Below, piece by piece: positions 18,994-28,700 of a DNA stretch of 64,000 nucleotides (positions are counted from its first letter, which is position 1; every line of letters begins with the position of its first letter). The position numbers and the translations under genes are program-made. The notes below the pieces were generated by a model that was not told the DNA's origin, ran no database searches, and was given only the letters and a program-made list of their open reading frames with translations. The stretch covers positions 62,001 through 126,000 of the forward strand of contig JAENYK010000003.1 of assembly GCA_016841825.1 (NCBI GenBank), read 5' to 3'. Origin of the DNA: Halothermothrix sp. (lineage in GTDB: Bacteria; Bacillota; Halanaerobiia; DY22613).

Positions 18994-19222
18994 ATTCAGC
19001 AAATATTTCAGGAGTAAATTCAAAAACACTTCCCGGTTGAAACCTTGCATTGAGAAAATCAGCCGGGTCTGAACTGATCAGTTGAACGATTTTCATCTGT
19101 TTCTCGCCAATTGGCTGAATAATCACCTGGCGTCCTCCCAGAGTTATCTGTTGATAAGTTTCTAGTTCTGCACCGTCCCATTCATCAAAGACGATCTCTG
19201 GAGGAATGATTGAATACAACAT
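18992..19222 (-). CDS. ylzJ: YlzJ-like small protein
   Basis: A 76-residue soluble protein containing IPPEIVFDEW and a central strand-rich segment GGRQVIIQPIG. It matches the YlzJ-like family, found directly after tepA in spore-formers, as here (15 bases). The function is unknown. ATG 19222 follows GGGGGA. Confidence 0.85.
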   Translation of the reverse strand: MLYSIIPPEIVFDEWDGAELETYQQITLGGRQVIIQPIGEKQMKIVQLISSDPADFLNARFQPGSVFEFTPEIFAE

Positions 19223-19237
19223 TCTGTTCCCCCATTT

Positions 19238-20119
19238 CTAGTGAATTTTATTGTTGGTCTGATTAAGCATTGAGCGTAATTTTTGTAATGCATGGGACAA
19301 CCCACCCACTTCATTGATCAATCCTTCACGCACTGCTGCATCACCGATCAATACTGTCCCCACATCCCTGACCAACTCGCCCGTCTCAAACATCAAATGC
19401 TTAAACCTTTCAGTAGAGATATTGGAATGAGAAGTGACAAACCTGACTACCCGATCTTGCATCTTATCCAGATAATCATACGTTTGGGGTACACTGATCA
19501 CCAAACCAGTCAGCCTAATCGGGTGGATAGTCATAGACGCTGTTTTGGCAATATAAGAATAATCTGCAGCAACTGCAATCGGAACACCAATGCTATGACC
19601 ACCACCCAAAACTAACGAGACGACAGGTTTTGTCATACTGGAGATCATCTCTGCAATCGCTAAACCAGCCTCGATATCCCCACCCACAGTATTCAACACT
19701 ACTAGCAGCCCTTTAATCTTTGGATTCTCTTCAACTGCCATTAATTGAGGCAAAATATGTTCATATTTGGTACTCTTATTCTTCGGTGGTAACACCATAT
19801 GTCCTTCGATCTGACCAATAATATTCAACATGTGAATATCACTTGGTCCTTCGGGTGGTACAGTAGTTTGACCAAATTGACGTAGAGCGGCCATTGAAGC
19901 ATTACGTAATTTCATCCGCCGCTCCTTTTGAGGAGCTGGATTTCCCGGGGCTGGCCCTCTGGTTTGTGGGTTATTGGGTGTATCGGGGGGTGGACCCACT
20001 GGTCCAGTAGGAGACACCTGTGGCGTTTCTCCCGGTACATTATCTCCAATTTTTAAAGTAGAACCCACCAGATCATCATGCTTGTCTATCAATCGTGTTC
20101 TATCATTATCTCTGCTCAT
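19238..20119 (-). CDS. tepA: ClpP-like serine protease TepA
   Basis: The C-terminal two-thirds (from about residue 95) is a ClpP-fold protease: catalytic Ser in GGGHSIG (about 175), catalytic His in MTIHPIR (about 200), and SDH-like [14 protein letters not shown]. In Bacillus the related protein aids protein translocation and spore development. The first 70 residues are Pro/Gly-rich and basic ([15 protein letters not shown]), an unusual disordered extension. It sits between RNase J and ylzJ as in Bacillus. Confidence 0.9.
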   Translation of the reverse strand: MSRDNDRTRLIDKHDDLVGSTLKIGDNVPGETPQVSPTGPVGPPPDTPNNPQTRGPAPGNPAPQKERRMKLRNASMAALRQFGQTTVPPEGPSDIHMLNIIGQIEGHMVLPPKNKSTKYEHILPQLMAVEENPKIKGLLVVLNTVGGDIEAGLAIAEMISSMTKPVVSLVLGGGHSIGVPIAVAADYSYIAKTASMTIHPIRLTGLVISVPQTYDYLDKMQDRVVRFVTSHSNISTERFKHLMFETGELVRDVGTVLIGDAAVREGLINEVGGLSHALQKLRSMLNQTNNKIH

Positions 20120-20237
20120 TTGTCTAACTCACTCTCCTTTACGGTCTATCTTTAGTATGATTAAGGAGAGCAACTATAATGCGTTAATTGTCCAAACTCA
20201 ATAAAAAGACTTTCAAAAAATTAATTTCAACTACTCT

Positions 20238-20277
20238 TTAAGAAAAAGCCTTGACACACAAATATGTATCAAGGCTT
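20238..20277 (-). terminator. Terminator after the RNase J gene
   Basis: AAGCCTTGA and TCAAGGCTT pair across about 14 bases, then TTTTTCTT follows on the minus strand, seven bases past the stop. It separates rnj from tepA. Confidence 0.85.
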
Positions 20278-20283
20278 GATTTT

Positions 20284-21957
20284 CTAGACTTCCATAATAA
20301 TCGGCAAGATCATCGGTTTTCGCTTAATCTGTTGATAGATGAAAGTGGATAATGCGTCACGAATGGTAGATTTTAGAACTCCCCAATCAGTAACTCCCTG
20401 TTCTTCGCATCTCTCTAATGCTGCCTCAACTCTACCGGTAGCAGCCAGAATTATCTCCTCAGATTCACGAATATAAACAAAACCACGGGTAATTATGTCG
20501 GGTCCTGAGACGATTCTTCCCGATTCTTTATCAATAGTCAATACCACAATCAAAATTCCATCTTGACTCAATAATCGTCGATCACGTAAGACGATATTGC
20601 CAACATCTCCAACACCTAATCCATCCACCAATACCTGACCAGCTTCTACAGAACCTGCAATTTTACCATTTTCATTAGTAAACTGTAGAACTGAACCTGG
20701 TTCGGTAATAAAAACATTCTCTTCAGGTATGCCTACCTCTTTGGCTAATTCTGCATGATGGAATAAGTGGCGATATTCACCATGAACCGGAATAAAGAAA
20801 CGTGGTTTGACCAGACTAATCATCAACTTTAATTCTTCTTGACTGGCATGCCCAGAAACATGGACACCAGATACAGCATCATAAACGACATGAGCCCCCC
20901 GTTTAAACAGTTGATTGATTGTTTGAGCAACAAATTTCTCATTACCCGGAATAGCTGAAGCAGATACAATAACAGTATCCCCCGGTTGAATACTAATCTG
21001 CCGATGATCACCTCTGGCCATTCTAGTCAAAGCAGCCATTGGTTCACCTTGACTGCCTGTGGTCAAGAAGCAGATTTGATGACCTCGATAACGATTAGTA
21101 TCTTTTAAATCAACCATCATACCTTCAGGAATATGCAGATAACCTAGATCGCGGGCAATATTGACATAGTTAACCATACTCCTCCCCGTAATAGCGATCT
21201 TTCGGTTAAACTTAAAAGCAGCATCCACTACCTGTTGGATCCGATGAATGTTAGAAGCAAAAGTGGCAACAATAATCCTCCCCTTGGCTAAACGAACAGA
21301 TTCTTCGATAGTCTCACCTACTACTCTCTCCGATAAGGTGACACCAGCCCGCTCCACATTAGTACTATCCGAAAATAACGCTAAGACACCTTTTGAACCT
21401 AAGTCAGCCAGTTTGTGAAGATCGGCTACATGACCATCTACTGGTGTATAGTCAAATTTGAAATCACTGGCATAGACCATAGCTCCAATCGGTGTATGAA
21501 TCGCCAGAGCACAAGCATCAGCGATACTGTGATTCACTCGAACAAAATCTACCTTAATCGAACCAATGCACACTGATGTACCTGGATTTACCACTCTAAG
21601 CTTAACATCAGACAACAGGTTATGCTCCCTCAATTTTCCTTCCACCAGGCCTAGAGTTAATCGTGTTCCATAAATTGGCACATTAATCTCACGCAAAACA
21701 TATGGGAGAGCACCGATGTGGTCTTCATGGCCATGGGTCAAAGCAATCCCCTGAATTCGATCTTTATTTTCGATCAGATAAGAAATATCAGGGATTACAT
21801 AATCAATACCCAGAAGTTCATCCTCCGGAAACATAATTCCAGCATCAATCACCAGAAGTTCATCTCCTACTTCGACAACCATCATATTCTTCCCGATCTC
21901 TCCCACTCCCCCAAGAGGAATTATTGAGACAGTTTCGTTATTAGTTTTTTTAGACAT
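20284..21957 (-). CDS. rnj: Ribonuclease J
   Basis: A metallo-beta-lactamase/beta-CASP ribonuclease of about 557 residues with both endo- and 5'-exonuclease activity in mRNA decay and rRNA processing. The metal site HGHEDHIGALP lies near residue 71, the beta-CASP region follows, and HASQEELKLMISL with the C-terminal domain completes the fold. Its position between dapA and tepA suggests the RnjB paralogue (Bacillus ymfA). ATG 21957 is used although the GAGGAGG site is 13-15 bases away; the upstream in-frame TTG overlaps that site. Confidence 0.95.
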   Translation of the reverse strand: MSKKTNNETVSIIPLGGVGEIGKNMMVVEVGDELLVIDAGIMFPEDELLGIDYVIPDISYLIENKDRIQGIALTHGHEDHIGALPYVLREINVPIYGTRLTLGLVEGKLREHNLLSDVKLRVVNPGTSVCIGSIKVDFVRVNHSIADACALAIHTPIGAMVYASDFKFDYTPVDGHVADLHKLADLGSKGVLALFSDSTNVERAGVTLSERVVGETIEESVRLAKGRIIVATFASNIHRIQQVVDAAFKFNRKIAITGRSMVNYVNIARDLGYLHIPEGMMVDLKDTNRYRGHQICFLTTGSQGEPMAALTRMARGDHRQISIQPGDTVIVSASAIPGNEKFVAQTINQLFKRGAHVVYDAVSGVHVSGHASQEELKLMISLVKPRFFIPVHGEYRHLFHHAELAKEVGIPEENVFITEPGSVLQFTNENGKIAGSVEAGQVLVDGLGVGDVGNIVLRDRRLLSQDGILIVVLTIDKESGRIVSGPDIITRGFVYIRESEEIILAATGRVEAALERCEEQGVTDWGVLKSTIRDALSTFIYQQIKRKPMILPIIMEV

Positions 21958-22166
21958 TAAATTAAAAATACACCTCCTCAAAATTGCAATTTTTCCGTGA
22001 TCAATTAGAAGCGCTCGTCTGCGCTAATCATTTATTTGCGATGTTATCACATCCTGGTAATGGGTGACTCTTATCGAAATATTCTCCGTTAATCACCGTC
22101 TATTTCATATAACTCGAAAATAACATTACCAAAAAAGTACAACCGCTCATATTACCCGTTATTTTT

Positions 22167-22195
22167 ATTATACTGGATTGACTATAAAAAAACAA
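22167..22195 (-). promoter_or_regulatory. Promoter of rnj with long leader
   Basis: TTGTTT and TATAAT are 17 bases apart on the minus strand. Transcription near 22160 would give a leader of about 200 bases before RNase J. The gene-free stretch 21958-22290 otherwise holds only the dapA terminator. Confidence 0.6.
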
Positions 22196-22204
22196 GCAAA
22201 GCAT

Positions 22205-22234
22205 AAAAAAAAGAGTAGTCCTGTGCTGAACTAC
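22205..22234 (-). terminator. Terminator after dapA
   Basis: GTAGTTC and GGACTAC pair (one G-T) across AGCACA, followed by TC and eight T on the minus strand. It ends the dapA transcript before the rnj promoter. Confidence 0.85.
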
Positions 22235-22290
22235 CCAAAATTTTTCCTTTATTTATCATTATTTTATTTTATATAGTTCTTTACCAGAAT

Positions 22291-23184
22291 CTAAGCACCG
22301 GAAGAGCTACTCTGCAGAACAGTAAAGATTTCTAATACCACTGTCCTCTCCTGCTCAGTCAATCCAATCAATGGCGGTCGAACTGGGCCAGCTTCTATGC
22401 CAATATGATTGACCAACATTTTGATCGGAATAGGATTGGTAGTAATAAAAATTCCCTGGAATAAAGATAACAATCTACTGTGCAGCTGTGCTGCCTGATG
22501 AACTTTACCAGCCTTGAACAGTTGGACCATCTGTTTAATCTCTTTACCGACTACATGAGCAGCAACGCTAACTATTCCGACACCACCTACAGCAAGAATT
22601 GGCAAAGTCAATGAATCATCACCACTATATATGCTAAACCCCGGTGGTGTTAGCCGACGAATCTCTGAAACCTGATTTAGGTTACCACTGGATTCTTTTA
22701 CTGCCACAATATTTTCTATATCTGCCAGACGTGCAATGGTTCTCGCCTCAATATTTTTTCCACTTCTCCCCGGTACATTATAGATCATCACAGGTAATGT
22801 GGTCATTTCCGCGACAGCTTTAAAATGTTGATAAAACCCTTCCTGTGGAGGTTTATTATAATATGGGGCGACTAACATAACCCCATCCACTCCCAATTTT
22901 TCCGCTTCGATGGTCATCTCAATGCTAGAACGGGTATCATTGGTCCCGGTTCCGGCAATTATACACGCTTCTTCGCCAACTTCGTCCTTTACAGTCTGCA
23001 AAATATGCAACTTTTCATCCATAGTCAGAGTTGGGGACTCACCAGTACTGCCCAAAACAACTAAACCATCAGATCCATTTTCAATCAGATAACGAGCTAA
23101 TCTTTTGACTTCTGGATAATTTACTGACAGATCCTCATTAAAAGGGGTCAGCATTGCTGTTAGTACTTCACCATAGATTGTCAT
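22291..23184 (-). CDS. dapA: 4-hydroxy-tetrahydrodipicolinate synthase DapA
   Basis: A TIM-barrel aldolase joining pyruvate and aspartate semialdehyde, the branch point to lysine, diaminopimelate and, in spores, dipicolinate. The motif GSTGESPTL (about 46), catalytic Tyr in YNVPGRSG (about 133) and Schiff-base Lys in AVKESSGN (about 161) are present. The length of 297 is normal. It sits downstream of dapG and asd, separated from them by the two sugar-nucleotide genes. ATG 23184 follows AGGAGGG. Confidence 0.96.
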   Translation of the reverse strand: MTIYGEVLTAMLTPFNEDLSVNYPEVKRLARYLIENGSDGLVVLGSTGESPTLTMDEKLHILQTVKDEVGEEACIIAGTGTNDTRSSIEMTIEAEKLGVDGVMLVAPYYNKPPQEGFYQHFKAVAEMTTLPVMIYNVPGRSGKNIEARTIARLADIENIVAVKESSGNLNQVSEIRRLTPPGFSIYSGDDSLTLPILAVGGVGIVSVAAHVVGKEIKQMVQLFKAGKVHQAAQLHSRLLSLFQGIFITTNPIPIKMLVNHIGIEAGPVRPPLIGLTEQERTVVLEIFTVLQSSSSGA

Positions 23185-23217
23185 TCACTCAGACCCTCCT
23201 TCAAAAACTTATAATAC

Positions 23218-24189
23218 TTAAAGAAATTCCTTATACCATTCCAATGTTTCCTGAAGACCTCTATTGATGTCAAATTGTGGTTTATAGTTAATCAATCTCT
23301 TGGCTTTAGAGATATCTGCATTTGTATGTTTAATATCCCCAGGTCTTTCAGAACAATATATCGGTTCGATATCCTTCCCCAAAAGGCCCGCAATCTTATC
23401 GTAAAGATCTCTGATTGTAGTCTGTTCACCATAGGCAATGTTCAGAACCTCTCCATTAACTTCTTCACCAGCAAGACAAGCTTTGAGATTTGCCTGAACC
23501 ACATTTCTAACATAAGTAAAGTCTCTGGAATGATAACCATCTCCGTTAATTTGAGGAGCTTCATCATTAATCAACTTTTTTACAAAAATAGGGATTACAG
23601 CTGCATAGTCTGACTGGGTATCCTGCTTTTTGCCAAAGACGTTGAAATATCTTAATCCAATCACTGGTAACTGATATAATTGATAAAAATTTCTGGCATA
23701 TAACTCTTTAACTTTTTTGGTAATAGCATAAGGGGAGAGAGGTGTTCCTACTCGATCTTCAATCTGGGGTAAATTAGGTTCATCTCCATACACTGAGGAT
23801 GAAGATGCAAAAACTATCTTTCTTACTTTCTTATCACGTGCGGCAATAAACATATTAAGAGTACCGGTAATATTCACATCATTAGAAGTACGGGGATCTT
23901 TGATAGATCTCGGAGCAGAGCCTAAAGCTGCCTGATGAAGAACATAATCCACACCCTCACAAGCCTGCTGACATACCCTGCTAAATCTAATATCACCTCT
24001 AAATAGCTCAAAATTCGGATGATCGATAAATTGCCTAATATTTTCCTCTTTTCCGGTGGCAAAATTATCCAAAACTCTTACCTGATAACCCTGACTCAAA
24101 ATCTCTTCTACTAAATTCGAACCAACAAAACCTGCACCACCAGTGACTAAAAATTTTGTTTTTTCAGGAAACGCGTAGCAATCTGCCAT
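23218..24189 (-). CDS. UDP-sugar 4-epimerase (WbpP/TviC-like)
   Basis: A short-chain dehydrogenase-type NAD enzyme of about 323 residues: TGGAGFVG binds NAD near the N-terminus, SSSVYG carries the Ser and YAITK the Tyr-x3-Lys catalytic pair. The segments SAPRSIKDPRTSN and YFNVFGKKQD match the WbpP/TviC group, which acts on N-acetylated UDP-hexosamines for capsule or O-antigen sugars. ATG 24189 has GGAGG seven bases upstream and lies two bases from the stop of the dehydrogenase, so they are coupled. Confidence 0.88.
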   Translation of the reverse strand: MADCYAFPEKTKFLVTGGAGFVGSNLVEEILSQGYQVRVLDNFATGKEENIRQFIDHPNFELFRGDIRFSRVCQQACEGVDYVLHQAALGSAPRSIKDPRTSNDVNITGTLNMFIAARDKKVRKIVFASSSSVYGDEPNLPQIEDRVGTPLSPYAITKKVKELYARNFYQLYQLPVIGLRYFNVFGKKQDTQSDYAAVIPIFVKKLINDEAPQINGDGYHSRDFTYVRNVVQANLKACLAGEEVNGEVLNIAYGEQTTIRDLYDKIAGLLGKDIEPIYCSERPGDIKHTNADISKAKRLINYKPQFDINRGLQETLEWYKEFL

Positions 24190-24190
24190 A

Positions 24191-25500
24191 CTATAGCCTC
24201 CAATAGATAAAGCCCTTCTTCTCAACATCTACACGTTCAAATACTCCTTTGACATCTATCAAAACCGGCTGATTATGGCGATACATCTTTTTAATATTAT
24301 CAAGCTCAATAGATTTGAACTCTGAATGGGCGACTGCGAAGATTATTGCATCAACTGCTTCGATCTCCTCAATTTTTTCTAAATGAATCCCATATTCTTT
24401 TTCAACCTCTATGTTATCTGCGATAGGATCTACGACAACGACTATGATACCATATTCCTCTAATTCTTGAATTATATCGACTACTTTCGTATTCCTCGCA
24501 TCCGGACAATCTTCTTTAAATGTAATCCCCAGAATAGCAACTTTTGAACCTTTAATCTGCCTATCTGCTTTAATCAGCTTTTTTACCGTATTTTCTGCCA
24601 CATACTTACCCATATCATCATTAATTCTTCTACCCGCCAAAACTATTTGAGAATGATATCCAATTTGTTCAGCTTTATAAGTTAAATAATAAGGATCAAC
24701 ACCAATACAATGACCGCCCACTAAACCAGGTGTAAAGCATAAGAAGTTCCATTTAGTAGATGCAGCTTTTAAAACTGACGTGGTATCAATTTTTAGCTTA
24801 TTAAAAATAATAGATAATTCATTCATAAATGCAATATTAATATCTCTTTGAGCATTCTCAATAACTTTAGCAGCTTCAGCAACTTTTATATTTTCTGCAT
24901 GATAGACACCAACTTCAACAATCATTTCATAAACTTTGGAGATAATACTCAAAGATTCAGCATCCATTCCTGAAACTACTTTGACAATTGTCGCTAACCT
25001 ATGAACTTTGTCACCTGGATTAATTCTTTCCGGAGAATAACCAAGCTTAAAATCAGTACCGCACTTTAATCCCGACTCCTTCTCCAGAATAGGAAGGCAA
25101 ATATCTTCAGTAACACCAGGATAAACAGTTGATTCATAAACAACAATAGAACCTTTTGTCAAATTACGTCCTACAGTGTGGGAAGCTTTGATAATTGATG
25201 TCAAATCTGGAGTTTTATCTAATGCAATCGGGGTTGGAACCGCAATAATATGAAATTTAGCTTGTTTCAACCTGGTCTCATCTGCAGTAAAATGTACAGT
25301 CGTAGTTTTTAAAATTTCATTACCAACTTCTTTTGTTACATCTATCCCTTTTTTATAATACTCAACCTTGACTTTGTTTACATCAAAACCAATTACATCT
25401 ACTTTTTTGCAAATTCAACAGCCAAAGGTAACCCAACATAACCTAACCCCACTACTGAGAGCTTTTCTTTTCTATTCCGAATTAATTCGTACAAATTCAT
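24191..25500 (-). pseudogene. UDP-N-acetylhexosamine dehydrogenase (WbpA/TviB-like), frameshifted near the start
   Basis: The full product would be about 436 residues: NAD loop GLGYVGLP near the start, catalytic Cys in GGHCIGVDPYYL, and a C-terminal UDP-binding domain. From ATG 25500, behind AGGAGGGAGG, the frame reads 33 codons and hits TAG at 25401-25399. Directly before it is A AAA AAG (25408-25402). A slip of one base backward there restores the complete protein; so would one more A in the run. The open part alone (24191-25270) lacks the NAD loop. It could be a true mutation, a base missed in sequencing, or programmed frameshifting. It forms a pair with the following epimerase gene. Confidence 0.8.
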
Positions 25501-25628
25501 TACTAACCTCCCTCCTTTCACAAAAGTAGTGGTTGTTTGTGCGACACCTTACCCATGATAAGTAAAGGGCTGAAGGAAATATATTAGCTTCTTTCCCAAA
25601 ATTATAACCAATAACTCAAAAACATAAA

Positions 25629-25672
25629 AAAGGAAAAAGCCAAAATTCTCCCCTTCACCCTAATATCTGGCT
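25629..25672 (-). terminator. Terminator after dapG
   Basis: AGCCAGA and TTTGGCT (one G-T pair) enclose a loop of about 21 bases, followed by TTTTCCTTTTTT on the minus strand. A weak promoter (TTTATG, TATAAT near 25600) follows for the sugar-nucleotide pair. The rest of 25501-25628 shows no recognised riboswitch. Confidence 0.6.
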
Positions 25673-25725
25673 ATAGGTTTACTAAAACATTCACGAAAAG
25701 CATAAAACTCATCACCAACAAGGCA

Positions 25726-26949
25726 TTACTCTCTGTCTAATTCAAATATTCGATGCAAAGCTTTTATAGCTCTAATTTCATCTCTCTCTTTAACCAGAAC
25801 CGAGATAGTACTCCTGGAGTCTGTACTCTGATAGATCGGTATCGCTTCACCAGCGAGAGCTTCGACTATCTTTGCCATCACACCTGGACGTCCTGTCATA
25901 CCTCCGCCCACCAGAGTAATCTTACAATAATCATTGGATATCTCATATTTGTAATCCCAGAGATCCAGAATCTGTCTGGTTTTCTCTGCGCTTCTTTCAT
26001 CGACCACAAAAGAGATCAAGTCTGGTTTGACATTAATAAAATCCACACTAATTCCCTGATCTGCTACCACTTTAAAAGCTCCTAAACCTGTTGCATTCTC
26101 TAACTGGAGACGTGGGATTATTTTGAAGAAAATAATATTATTCCTCTGAGCAATCCCCGTCACCGGTCGGTCTCCATGAATCTCCATTAAACCATCTTCA
26201 AGACCAATATCTTTAATCAAAGTACCTTCTGCATCAGAAAAAGTAGAACGTACTTTTATTGGTATTCTTTCTCTACGGGCAATCTCAGCTGCCCGGGGAT
26301 GAATTACCTTAGCACCTTCATGAGCCATCTCACAAACATCTTCATATGATGCAGTTTTTATCGGTCTGGCTGTAGGAACTATCTGGGGATCTGCTGTCAT
26401 CACCCCATCCACATCAGTAAAAATCTCGACAAATTCGGCTTTTAAGGCTGCCCCCAAAGCAGCAGCTGTTGTATCACTACCCCCACGTCCTAATGTGGTG
26501 ACCTCATTACTCTCAGAAATGCCCTGAAAACCAGCTACTACAGGAATATGACCAGCTTCAATCTCTCTCATAATTCTCTCTGGGTTAACACTAATAATTC
26601 TGGTCTCACCAAAATTTTCATCGGTAATAATTCCTGCCTGTGCTCCAGTCAAAGCTATGGTTTCTAAACCTAGTTTATTTAGAGTCTGACTCAGTATTAC
26701 AGTGGAGATTACCTCACCACAGGACATTAAAAGATCTAACTCCCTGGATTTGACATCTAAATTGACCTGTTTTGCAAAGGCGATTAGAGTATCGGTAGCG
26801 TATGGCTGACCTTTGCGCCCCATTGCTGAGACAACAACAACCGGACTATAGCCCTGCTGAATAGCTTCTTTAACCTTTTTTGCTGCTTGTTCACGACCAC
26901 TGGTAAATGCTAATGAAGAACCACCAAATTTTTGGACTATAATCTTCAT
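25726..26949 (-). CDS. dapG: Aspartate kinase (DapG type)
   Basis: The enzyme phosphorylates aspartate, the first step to lysine, threonine, methionine and dipicolinate. The start KFGGSSLA is the kinase signature, and GRGGSDTTAAALGAAL with FTDVDGVMTADP complete the catalytic part (to about 250). Two ACT domains in the last 130 residues bind the feedback effector. At 407 residues it matches the DapG/LysC alpha-type form. The position between asd and dapA matches Bacillus dapG, which responds to diaminopimelate. Confidence 0.93.
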   Translation of the reverse strand: MKIIVQKFGGSSLAFTSGREQAAKKVKEAIQQGYSPVVVVSAMGRKGQPYATDTLIAFAKQVNLDVKSRELDLLMSCGEVISTVILSQTLNKLGLETIALTGAQAGIITDENFGETRIISVNPERIMREIEAGHIPVVAGFQGISESNEVTTLGRGGSDTTAAALGAALKAEFVEIFTDVDGVMTADPQIVPTARPIKTASYEDVCEMAHEGAKVIHPRAAEIARRERIPIKVRSTFSDAEGTLIKDIGLEDGLMEIHGDRPVTGIAQRNNIIFFKIIPRLQLENATGLGAFKVVADQGISVDFINVKPDLISFVVDERSAEKTRQILDLWDYKYEISNDYCKITLVGGGMTGRPGVMAKIVEALAGEAIPIYQSTDSRSTISVLVKERDEIRAIKALHRIFELDRE

Positions 26950-26972
26950 ATCATTAATACACCTCTTTTCAC

Positions 26973-27983
26973 TTACAATAAACCTCTCTGAATAATTTCT
27001 TCTGCTATCTGTACTGCATTGGTCGCCGCACCTTTGCGCAAATTATTGGCAACCACCCAGAGATGAAAAGCCTTCTCTTCATCTAAATCTTTTCTAATCC
27101 GACCCACCCATACCAGGTCACTCTCTTCAACCATCACAGGCATGGGGTAACGCAATTTATCTAAATCATCATATAAAACAATCCCAGATGCCGTACTCAG
27201 AACCTGACGGATTGCAGATAACTCTACCTCTTTTTCAGTCTCTAAATAAACAGATTCAGAATGTCCGGATATTACCGGGACTCGAACTGTGGTGGCAGTA
27301 ATTTTCAATCCCGGATCTTTCATAATCTTTTTAGTTTCATTAACCATCTTCAACTCTTCTTTGGAAAAACCGTTATAAAAGACATCAATGTGCGGCAGTA
27401 GATTAAAAGCGATCTGATAAGGATAAACTACCGGTTCTATCTCTTTTCCCTGCAAAATCTGGCGAGATTGCAACTTCAACTCCTCCACCGCTTTCCACCC
27501 AGTACCAGAGACTGCCTGGTATGTGGAGACAATAACTCTCTTCAGGCCAAAAGAATCTTTTATTGGCTTCAAAGCCACAACCATCTGAATAGTGGAACAG
27601 TTGGGATTAGCAATAATCCCCCGGTGATTACTCAATTCCTCCGGATTCACCTCTGGTACTACTAAAGGCACATCTTCTTCCATTCGCCAGGCGTTACTGT
27701 TATCAATAACTATACAACCCCGTTTAACCGCTTCAGGAGCCATAGTTTTACTGGCAGAAGTACCTGCACTGAATAGCGCAAAATCACACCCCTGAAAACT
27801 GTCAGGACGCGTAGTTTCCACCATCAATCGTTCTCCCTCAAATTCAACATAACTGCCCGCAGATCGTTCTGTCGCCAACAGTATTAATTCTTTAATGGGG
27901 ATATTTCTTTCTTCTAAAATCTTTAGCATCATTCTTCCGACCAGGCCGGTTGCCCCCATTACCGCAACTTTATATCCTGACAC
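26973..27983 (-). CDS. asd: Aspartate-semialdehyde dehydrogenase
   Basis: Reduces aspartyl phosphate to the semialdehyde with NADPH. The N-terminal GATGLVGRMM binds NADPH, the catalytic Cys lies in NPNCSTIQM (about 129), and SGHSESVY holds the active-site His. The length of 336 is normal. The start is GTG 27983 with AAGGGGG seven bases upstream. It follows dpaB by 48 bases and precedes dapG by 23, matching the Bacillus dpa-asd-dapG-dapA order. Confidence 0.95.
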   Translation of the reverse strand: MSGYKVAVMGATGLVGRMMLKILEERNIPIKELILLATERSAGSYVEFEGERLMVETTRPDSFQGCDFALFSAGTSASKTMAPEAVKRGCIVIDNSNAWRMEEDVPLVVPEVNPEELSNHRGIIANPNCSTIQMVVALKPIKDSFGLKRVIVSTYQAVSGTGWKAVEELKLQSRQILQGKEIEPVVYPYQIAFNLLPHIDVFYNGFSKEELKMVNETKKIMKDPGLKITATTVRVPVISGHSESVYLETEKEVELSAIRQVLSTASGIVLYDDLDKLRYPMPVMVEESDLVWVGRIRKDLDEEKAFHLWVVANNLRKGAATNAVQIAEEIIQRGLL

Positions 27984-28031
27984 AACCGTTCCCCCTTTCT
28001 TCTCCGCAAAAATACATCATCCTAAAATATG

Positions 28032-28625
28032 TTATAGTATATGTGGAATCAAAACAGGTTGGTACTGTTTTCCGTCCAGTGCAGCCCTAATTGTGTCAGG
28101 GAGAAATTCAAAATGAGCTACCAGAGATTTCTGTTTACTATACGGACTATCCTGACCATAAGGAACCAAAAAAGTCAATTCTTTGTTGTGCAGGAAAGCA
28201 ATATTAAGTCCACTCGCTCCAAGACCATCATTGGTCGAAATTCCTATCACTATAGGTTTTCCATTTCTCCAATGAGCTTTACAAGCCATGGTGACTGGCC
28301 CATTGGTTAAACCTATTGCTAATGCCGCCAAAGTATTCCCGGTAGCAGGGGCGACAACTAGTATATCCAGCGGAATTTTACCTGGACCTATAGGCTCTGC
28401 ATCTATTACGCTATTAATAATCTCTCGCCCTGTAGTCTCTTCAATCTCTTCACGCCATTTGACTGCTGAACCAAACTTGGTATCCCATGAATAAGCATTT
28501 TCCGACATAATTGGTATCACATCTGCACCCATATCTATTAGTCGTTTCATTTCCGGAACTACTCTGTCAAATGTACAAAAAGACCCTGTCAGACAAAAAC
28601 CTATCTTTTTTCCCTGTAAATTCAT
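28032..28625 (-). CDS. dpaB: Dipicolinate synthase subunit B (SpoVFB)
   Basis: A flavoprotein-like subunit that, with DpaA, makes dipicolinic acid for the spore core in the mother cell. The motif CLTGSFCTF near residue 10 and the flavin-type loop VVAPATGNTLAALA (about 105) are typical. The length is 197 residues. ATG 28625 is used because GGAGGTG lies nine bases upstream; an in-frame GTG overlaps that site. It follows dpaA by 75 bases. Confidence 0.95.
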   Translation of the reverse strand: MNLQGKKIGFCLTGSFCTFDRVVPEMKRLIDMGADVIPIMSENAYSWDTKFGSAVKWREEIEETTGREIINSVIDAEPIGPGKIPLDILVVAPATGNTLAALAIGLTNGPVTMACKAHWRNGKPIVIGISTNDGLGASGLNIAFLHNKELTFLVPYGQDSPYSKQKSLVAHFEFLPDTIRAALDGKQYQPVLIPHIL

Positions 28626-28700
28626 TAAATAAAACACCTCCGAAACAAAGTCAGATATCAGTAAGCCAGATAATCAATTATCTCCTTCACACAACAAATT

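Noticed and set aside
23218-25500. Sugar-nucleotide genes as a complete capsule cluster
   Set aside because: Only two genes, with no glycosyltransferase, flippase or polymerase nearby.
25501-25725. Possible riboswitch before the sugar-nucleotide pair
   Set aside because: The leader contains a terminator and short hairpins, but no conserved core of a lysine, cyclic di-GMP or other known riboswitch was recognised.
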